Below the pieces are notes generated by a model that was given only the letters and a program-made list of their open reading frames with translations, was not told the origin of the DNA and did no database searches. A DNA stretch of 64,000 bases from Casuarius casuarius (lineage: Eukaryota > Chordata > Aves > Casuariiformes > Casuariidae), in contig PTFA01000304.1 in NCBI GenBank assembly GCA_003342895.1, positions 62,001 through 126,000 of the forward strand. Reading direction: 5' to 3'. The stretch's first letter is position 1, and each line of letters starts with the position of its first letter. The translations under genes and the position numbers were made by a program. This document shows, piece by piece, positions 58,487 to 64,000 of the stretch.

Positions 58487-60165
58487 CTAAACAGAAAGAA
58501 AGAGCATATACAAGTAAAATGATTAATGTCTTTGGAACAACAAGTTACAAAGGACTTGCTACCGTCTTCAAGAACTTGGATCTACATGAATGAAGCAAAA
58601 ATTGGCATGAAAACTGACTGATGAGGTAAAGTTAGTATTTGCTGGCAGAGAGAACACTGCCTGCTACCCTGTTTTGTGGTTTGCCTTATTTGATGTACAT
58701 TGCAGTGCATGTTACATATGAAATAAAAAATCAGTCTAAAGACAGAGACCATTGCCAGAACAGTTAGGATACAAAACAAAATAATCAAGCCTTCACGGTC
58801 AAATCACTACTGGTATAAACTGACGCAATTTACTCATTTATGGCAGCTGAGAATGTGGCCCTCTCTGTAATGAATGCTGAATAGTTTAAAAATAAAAACT
58901 TATTNCTGCCTATAGTTCCCATAGTGTGCATCAATCATAAATTAAAAGGCAGCATTCACCCCAAAATATCCTGAGGTACAATCCTAAATGCGAGATGTTA
59001 CGTAGTCTTAAAAGAGGAAATATAACAGGAAATGTCAGAAACACTACCTTATAAATGCAAAGAACTGTGAGTGTCTGCATTAAAACAGAGACAGACTAGC
59101 AGACAACCGATCAGATAAAATTTTCTATAATGAGAAGCGCAAAAAGAGGTCATGAACAACGGTCTCTGTTTACAGAGACATCACTGTGGATAGAGTCAAG
59201 ATTCAGCAGTAAAAACAACGTTGGTATGTCACCAAACTTAACCATCTAACCAAAATAGCTTCCATTTTTCTAGAGGACACTAGTTTAAATAAATCTTTCT
59301 CACCTTCTTGTTAAAGAAGTAGCAAGTTCCAAAAACAGAGTTCTAAAATTAAATTTAGGCTTGCAATATTTGCTTGTATCCGCTCCATTCTTTTGCAAGG
59401 AATCTACAGATCTGGCAATATTATTCCTATCTACTTCTTCAACCCAAGCATGAATCATCTCTGATTTTTTTTGTCCACTATTAAAACTTTACACAACATG
59501 GTCATTTAATTTCTCAATCCTTTCTCCCTGTTTGCATTCCCCTCCCAGCATCAGTTTTCTTCTCTCACACATTGGGTTATGTTTTCTGCACAAAAGCTTC
59601 TCAACTTGTTCTTGAAAACTTCTCAGATCCAAAATCCTCCTTTTCCTTCAAATGTATTTTTTAAAGGTACTTTCTCCTATGTTGATTCTTAATTCTCAGG
59701 GACTTTATCATGAGTAATTACTTTTCTGATACTTTTTTATCTTATTTTATTCTGATTTTGCCTGGTAGCTCATTGAAGCAGGATAATAAGTTTCAATATT
59801 GATAACTTAAGTTTGTTTTCCTCATAAATACTGAATTGTGGGGCCAGTGAAGTCAACGGCAAAATTCTCATGGAAATCAATGAAGCCATGATTTCATCAC
59901 AACCATTTTATATACCAATTTGGAATGTCTACAAATTAAGCAGAGAATCTTCAGAGAATCTTAACATAAAATTACCTGCTTGGCTGAATATTGTCATCCA
60001 GATGGTTTCTTTCCTTGTAAAAACTACTTGGTTGGTTATCATCTTGAGTNTCATAGGAAGTCTGGAAAGATAGGAAAGTATGTGATGCTGTTACTGTGAT
60101 CAAGAAAGCTGATATAAACTAAGTACCCTTTTTCTGCAAAGGAACAAGGAACTGGAATGATTTAC
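58487..60165. other. FAM217B intron (inferred)
   Basis: AT-rich sequence between the main exon and the candidate upstream exon. Contains an 11-bp CAGAGAATCTT doublet near 59942-59963. No other exon was recognised. Confidence 0.4.
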
Positions 60166-60274
60166 CTTTTCAATGGCATTTGATGTATTTTTGCCTAATC
60201 TTCCAGAAGACCTTACATGAGATAGTTGTTTCTTTAGTCCTTTAGTACTCAGATGGCTTTTTCCACCACTGTAA
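60166..60274 (-). CDS. FAM217B: FAM217B candidate upstream exon (mostly 5' UTR, possible start codon)
   Basis: A 109-bp segment lies between acceptor AATCCTTGCTAG and donor AAAAG/GTAAAT. Spliced to the main exon at 58486, the frame of the FAM217B CDS has stops in this exon and then opens at ATG 60179, adding four codons (MPLKR joined before MMSVC, the Arg codon being split by the intron). That ATG has a weaker context (C at -3) than the ATG at 58485 (A at -3). A different frame is fully open across the exon but hits a stop soon after the junction. This supports a mainly 5' UTR exon. Splice sites are plausible but not proven. Confidence 0.5.
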
Positions 60275-61854
60275 CTAGCAAGGATTAAACAGATGATCAC
60301 ACAAAAATAGTAACATATTTGATCATCAGAACAGAAATATAGTAAAAGTCTACAGTGCAAGTCAGTTTAAAAGAGAGAGTTGGNTGCAACTAAGAGAGAC
60401 TTAAAGTTCATCAGAACTATGCTGTGGTCACTTTTTATTTTTATACTGCACAAAAGTGCATAATTCCGATAGAAAATATAATAAGAGAACCTGGCCCTTA
60501 GATGGACTATTCTGTCAGAGGAAACCAAAGTTATTTTGGGGATAATAAATAGTAGAGACTATATATTTAACTACTAATTTATGTAGTACCTGGTACTCGT
60601 GGGCCTACTGCAATTTAGCAAAAGTAATTTTAAAGTAAGATATGAAGACCACTGCAAGCCAAATCCTGCTTGGCTAGCTCATTTGCATAGTCTCAACAAA
60701 ATTTAAAGGAATATTTTTATGAAGATGAGCAAAGTGAGCAGGTAGCATTGAGCAAAGTGAGCAGGTAGCATATAGTCTGTTATAATATTAATAGAAACTA
60801 TTTCACAATAAAGGCACAAACAAAAGTCAGTATTTTGTGTTATTTCACTATTTTTTGTTGTGGGATCATGCAAAATATTGGTAGGAAAAAACTTCATATG
60901 CAACTGAAAGCAATGACATTACTGATCTGGACAGCTTAAAACTAAGTTTCCTCAAATAAATCAGATACTTTTCTCTGTAAGCACAGCAGCAAACAAACAA
61001 ATAAAAACCCACACAGAATCATTAAAAGTGTATTCTGTAAGAATCCAAAAAAATGGTGTTTGTTCTACAACAAGAAATATTACTAATTTCAAAAAGGAAA
61101 GCTTTAAAATATCATTTTAGAGCAGGACTAAACAAATTGTACGCTCCCAAGCTACTTTAGATTGAGTGCAGGGCAGTTAATTTTGCCAGGCAGCACATAT
61201 TCTTCATCGTTCTTGTGTCAGTGTAGTTCGGTTTTGTTTTTAAAAAATATTACATCACCACTTTAAGAGCTTATAAAATAATGAAAACAAGTCTTGTGCC
61301 TCCAGCACTGACGCAGTAGTCTCTGTCGCTGCGACCTGCAAGATCATACAGCACAATCGTTTGCGTTGCTGTGGATCAGAGAGGAGGATGAGAATCTGAA
61401 CAGTACAGAGTCATGCATTTATTAACTAGTTTACAGTACTTAGAGATTTCTCTAACTATAAAGAGAGAAAATAATTTCCTTACTTTACCATTCCTGTGTG
61501 GTTTTCACTGATTTGGCTTTCCCTTTTCTGTGTCTCTCTGTGCAGTAATAAAGGATATTCTTGAATGCCTGGTCCCATTATTACTCTCTTTGAAGAGTAT
61601 CTGCAGCTTTATTTTTACATAATCTTCAAAGGACTCCAGTGTTTTGGGTTCGTGAGACACAGCAATCAAACGCAGACATCACCACGTCCTAGAGATGCAG
61701 CAAACAAACACCATGCCATTCCTCCCAATGTGATTTTTCCTTTTTTTTTTAAAGCAGTAACATAACCAGCTCCCAAACGGCACTGGAAAATGCTCTCCCA
61801 ACCCCCAGCGCTTGCTTATTTAATGGCAATCGGCATTATTCATCTTACTGTTGT
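60275..61854. other. FAM217B 5' intron (inferred)
   Basis: AT-rich sequence without recognisable exons, apart from the tandem duplication listed separately. Confidence 0.4.
60726..60771. repeat. 23-bp tandem duplication (2 copies)
   Basis: Adjacent identical units occupy 60726-60748 and 60749-60771. Each starts TGAGCAAAGTGAGCAGGTAG and ends CAT. It lies in a likely FAM217B intron. Confidence 0.95.
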
Positions 61855-62115
61855 GGATCCACGCAGAGCTGTCACCACCCCGGGAAGTGCGCGGCGGCGG
61901 GCAGGGCAGGGGGGGCAGCGCAGGGCCCCCCGCCCCGGGGGACAGGTTGCCCATTAACGTGGCCAGGCACTGCGGGTCCAGGCCGTTCAGAGCGGGCAGC
62001 CCTGCCGCCGCAGTCGCCGGCACAGCCTGCCAGCCAGCCCGAGCCTCNGGGGAGCAGCGGGAAGGGGAGGCTGGGCCGGCCTCCTCTCCAACCAGCGAGG
62101 CTTTCTCAAAGGGTT
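61855..62115 (-). other. Second GC-rich island with open frame and a donor-like site
   Basis: About 260 bp of CpG-dense sequence lies inside the presumed FAM217B 5' intron. On the minus strand a frame runs through it (including LNGLDPQCLATLMGNLSPG) and ends near GGATCCACAACA followed by GTAAGATG, a good donor match. I recognise no protein in it. It may be an alternative FAM217B first exon, an unknown exon, or just an extra CpG island. If spliced to 60274, the frame stops after a few codons. Confidence 0.35.
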
Positions 62116-62893
62116 GCAAGCCNGTTCCCGAAATGATGCTTGGTGAAGATATGGAAAAAAAATAATAGTAATAACATTTGAAGGTACAGCAGCATTGGAA
62201 GAGCTACTTTTCATTTTATGGCANGCTCCTCATCTTGTTTTTCTTGCACGGTGGTGCATGTATTGGCTGGAGCCAAGTATCCCAGTCAAATGGTTGGTGG
62301 GTGTCTCNGATCTTAATTTAACAAGAACAGATGATCGGCCACCTCCGTTCTGGGCATGCTGGGTTGTCCTTTTTGTGCCAGAAAATGCACTCTTGGCACA
62401 GTCCTATATGCAAGTTTTATATCGAATGCTTAATTTTCTTCCTCTTCCAAAACAAATCTCTCAGTGCTCTTAAACTCATACTAAAAATACTTCAAGCAGA
62501 ATATGCGCCATTCTTTTACGTTCCAGAAACTGCGTTCCCGGCGGTGCACGATTCCCAAAAGGTGGCAGATGGCCAGCCCCAAATCACCCCTCCTCGCCCC
62601 CCGCGCACCGCCGCAGCGCTGCTCCCGCTCCCGCTCGCTCTCCCGGACGCCCCTCTCCGCCCAGCGCAGGCGGCGCTCGGGGGGGACGGCGAGCGGCGGA
62701 GGGTGTCCCCAGACGGCTCGGACCTTGGGTACCAAAGCAACAGAATCGTGTATGGCGGCAAGGCGGCTCGCCAGCTACCCCCTGCACGGTCAGTGGGCTG
62801 CATCCATCTATTCTCTCCGTTTCTTTTCCCCTCGAACCCTCGTCCTTCCCCCCCCGCTGCCGCCTCTCGCTCCCGCCAGCCCCTGCCCGCTAC

Positions 62894-62960
62894 CTGCCTC
62901 CGCCGACAGCTAAGGGCAAGCGGACGGCGGCGACGCCACTCTGGCTAGTGCGCAGGCGCC
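62894..62960 (-). other. FAM217B: Candidate FAM217B non-coding first exon
   Basis: On the minus strand GGCGGAGGCAG/GTAGCGG forms a donor at 62894, just inside the CpG island and downstream of NF-Y and NRF1 motifs. A short non-coding first exon spliced to 60274 would fit. The 5' end is not determinable and the right boundary given is nominal. Confidence 0.35.
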
Positions 62961-63154
62961 GGGCGGTGACGCATCCGCGCGGCAGCGCAGGGGCGCCTCG
63001 CTTTGATTGGTTGCGGGGANAGGGGGCCGCGCATGCGCTGCTGGCGAGGGCGGGGTGGGCGGTGGCGGGGCGCCAGCAGGAGACGAGCGGCGCGGGGCGG
63101 CTGCTGGCGGCGCGCGCGGCCGGGGCGGGCTGTGCAGCGCCCCGCCGCCCGCTG

Positions 63155-63625
63155 ATGTGGGCTGCGGAGCCCCCGACCGCGGCTCCCTCCCCGTCCGGCC
63201 GCAGCACCGACTCTGCCTCCGCCGCCCCGCCCGACAGCCTCCTCACGCCTTCCAGCCCCGGCGGCAGCCTCGGCTCCGGCTCCTCCGTGCCGCCCGACAG
63301 CCTCCCGGCCTCGCCCGGCCTCGCCGGCAGCCGCCAGTCGCCCGGCGTCCCCTGTGACAGCCTCGAGTGTCCCTGCTGCCGCTGCGGCAGCCTGGCATCG
63401 GCCAGCGCCGGCGAGGACAGCCTGCAGCCCCGCTCCGGGCGGCGCGGCGGCCGCCCCCGCAGCCTCTGGGACAGCCTGGAGTCCCCCGGCGCCCCGCACG
63501 ACAGCCTCCAGTCGGTCTCCAGCCTGCGGGAGAGCTCCGGGGCCGCCGGCAGCAGCCGCGATAGCCTTGAATCCCTCTCCAGCCTGTGCAGCAGCTCCGG
63601 CAGCCTCGAGTTTGGCAGCCCCTGA
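63155..63625 (+). CDS. Unrecognised serine-rich ORF built of ten-residue DSL/GSL repeats
   Basis: I do not recognise this frame. From ATG 63155 to TGA 63623-63625 it would encode 156 residues, rich in Ser, Gly, Pro, Leu and Ala. From about residue 18 it resolves into roughly fourteen degenerate units of about ten residues, most starting DSL or GSL: DSLLTPSSPG, GSLGSGSSVPP, DSLPASPGLA, GSRQSPGVPC, DSLECPCCRC, GSLASASAGE, DSLQPRSGRR, a shorter GGRPRSLW, DSLESPGAPH, DSLQSVSSLR, ESSGAAGSSR, DSLESLSSLC, SSSGSLEFGS. The DNA has the matching period of about 30 bp (GACAGCCT / GGCAGCCT). It lies in the CpG island, on the PPP1R3D strand and 243 bp upstream of its start, in another frame. It may be an upstream ORF or separate exon of PPP1R3D, a novel gene, or a GC-rich minisatellite; the opposite strand is also open. 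Confidence 0.3.
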   Translation: MWAAEPPTAAPSPSGRSTDSASAAPPDSLLTPSSPGGSLGSGSSVPPDSLPASPGLAGSRQSPGVPCDSLECPCCRCGSLASASAGEDSLQPRSGRRGGRPRSLWDSLESPGAPHDSLQSVSSLRESSGAAGSSRDSLESLSSLCSSSGSLEFGSP

Positions 63626-63867
63626 GGCGGCCCTCGTCCTTCCCCTCCGATGCCCGAGCCTCCGCCTCGCTGCCAGCTACTGCGAGAGCTTCCAGGTTTC
63701 TGCCCTTCACCGCAGGAGGCTGCGTTGCGCCCGGGCATTCTTGCAGCAGCCAGCGCAGTAACCCCGAGCACCCTCCCGCTCTGGCCGTCGTTCCCAAGCT
63801 AGGTGCTTCAGAGAGGCNGTACTCAGTATCTGCGGCGTCAACCTCAACTCTTCGTCGTCGGTTAAGA

Positions 63868-64000
63868 ATGGAGGTACGTGGTCCTCGGAGGAGCCCCAGC
63901 TACCTCTCTGACCTCTACCAGAACATGCTACAGGCTGAGGCGGTGCCGGGACGAGGGCAGCAGCAGCCCCAGGCAGTTCACGCAAGTAGCAGCGTGAGTC
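63868..64000 (+). CDS. PPP1R3D: PPP1R3D N-terminus, truncated by the window end
   Basis: Glycogen-targeting regulatory subunit 3D of protein phosphatase 1, which brings the phosphatase to glycogen to activate glycogen synthase. Only the first 44 residues are in the window. ATG at 63868 has a strong context (A at -3, G at +4) and gives MEVRGPRRSPSYLSDLYQNM, then LQAEAVPGRGQQQPQ. The GPRRSPSYLSDL stretch resembles GPRSLSCLSDL near the start of human PPP1R3D as I recall it. Position and divergent orientation relative to FAM217B are as in human. The diagnostic RVxF phosphatase-binding motif and the carbohydrate-binding domain would lie beyond 64000 and cannot be checked. The frame is open upstream to at least 63751, so an earlier start is not strictly excluded. 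Confidence 0.6.
   Translation, partial: MEVRGPRRSPSYLSDLYQNMLQAEAVPGRGQQQPQAVHASSSVS

Larger units (their letters stand above)
62500..63780. promoter_or_regulatory. CpG island / bidirectional promoter of FAM217B and PPP1R3D
   Basis: Over 1.2 kb of CpG-dense DNA separates the divergent genes. Between about 62940 and 63045 sit a near-perfect NRF1 site (TGCGCAGGCGC, 62949-62959), an inverted CCAAT/NF-Y box (TTTGATTGGTTG around 63006-63010) and a perfect NRF1 palindrome (GCGCATGCGC, 63029-63038). No TATA box is apparent. These motifs are typical of broad housekeeping-type bidirectional promoters. On the minus strand a CAG/GTAGCG donor at 62894/62893 would end a FAM217B first exon. Confidence 0.7.

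Noticed and set aside
62890..63771. 293-residue minus-strand frame with repeated RLS motifs
   Set aside because: It is the antisense reading of the DSL-repeat region and overlaps the expected FAM217B start region. The FAM217B coding exons do not connect to it. Repeats appear in any frame of the same DNA, so the pattern does not prove coding.
1..64000. CRISPR arrays, bacterial operons, tRNA or rRNA genes
   Set aside because: No regularly spaced direct repeats of CRISPR type, no prokaryotic gene organisation, and no cloverleaf or rRNA-like segment was recognised; the window is vertebrate.

Overview
The window is vertebrate nuclear DNA, most likely from a bird; a turtle or crocodilian is not excluded. 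The reasons are large gene-poor AT-rich stretches, split genes with GT-AG introns, CR1-type LINE 3' ends, a long (GGGAA)n satellite, and a short cadherin gene (about 13 kb for 16 coding exons). Gene content and order, CDH26 - FAM217B - (PPP1R3D), match the block known from human chromosome 20q13.33. Assignments rest on reading the sequence and on recalled family sequences; no database search was run.

Layout. Positions 1-36256 contain no gene I can support. This flank lies beyond the 3' end of CDH26, where human also has a large gene-poor interval. It holds a (GGGAA)n satellite with a 175-base gap (7410-7681), a weak GC-rich patch (6715-6900), an isolated CpG island (about 17090-17340), an old minus-strand CR1 fragment (about 18550-18880), an unexplained GC-rich block (about 32470-33235), and short tandem duplications. 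Positions 36257-49528 carry a complete CDH26 on the minus strand. All 16 coding exons join in frame to 797 residues: signal peptide, propeptide ending in RTKR, four cadherin repeats, one membrane helix and a cytoplasmic tail. Positions 49529-57294 hold the CDH26 promoter region, a plus-strand CR1 3' end (about 51278-51505) and probable FAM217B 3' UTR. Positions 57295-58485 are the main coding exon of FAM217B (minus), with a probable upstream exon at 60166-60274 and a likely first exon ending at 62894. Positions 62500-64000 form a strong CpG island acting as a bidirectional promoter: FAM217B leaves to the left, and PPP1R3D probably begins to the right at 63868 and runs off the window.

The genes are neighbours by conserved synteny, not by a common pathway. 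CDH26 is an epithelial adhesion receptor, FAM217B is uncharacterised, and PPP1R3D is a glycogen-targeting subunit of protein phosphatase 1. The most unusual element is a serine-rich open frame (63155-63625) in the CpG island, built from about fourteen degenerate ten-residue units beginning DSL or GSL. I do not recognise it. It could be a repeat-built coding region, a 5' leader ORF of PPP1R3D, or a GC-rich minisatellite with fortuitously open frames.
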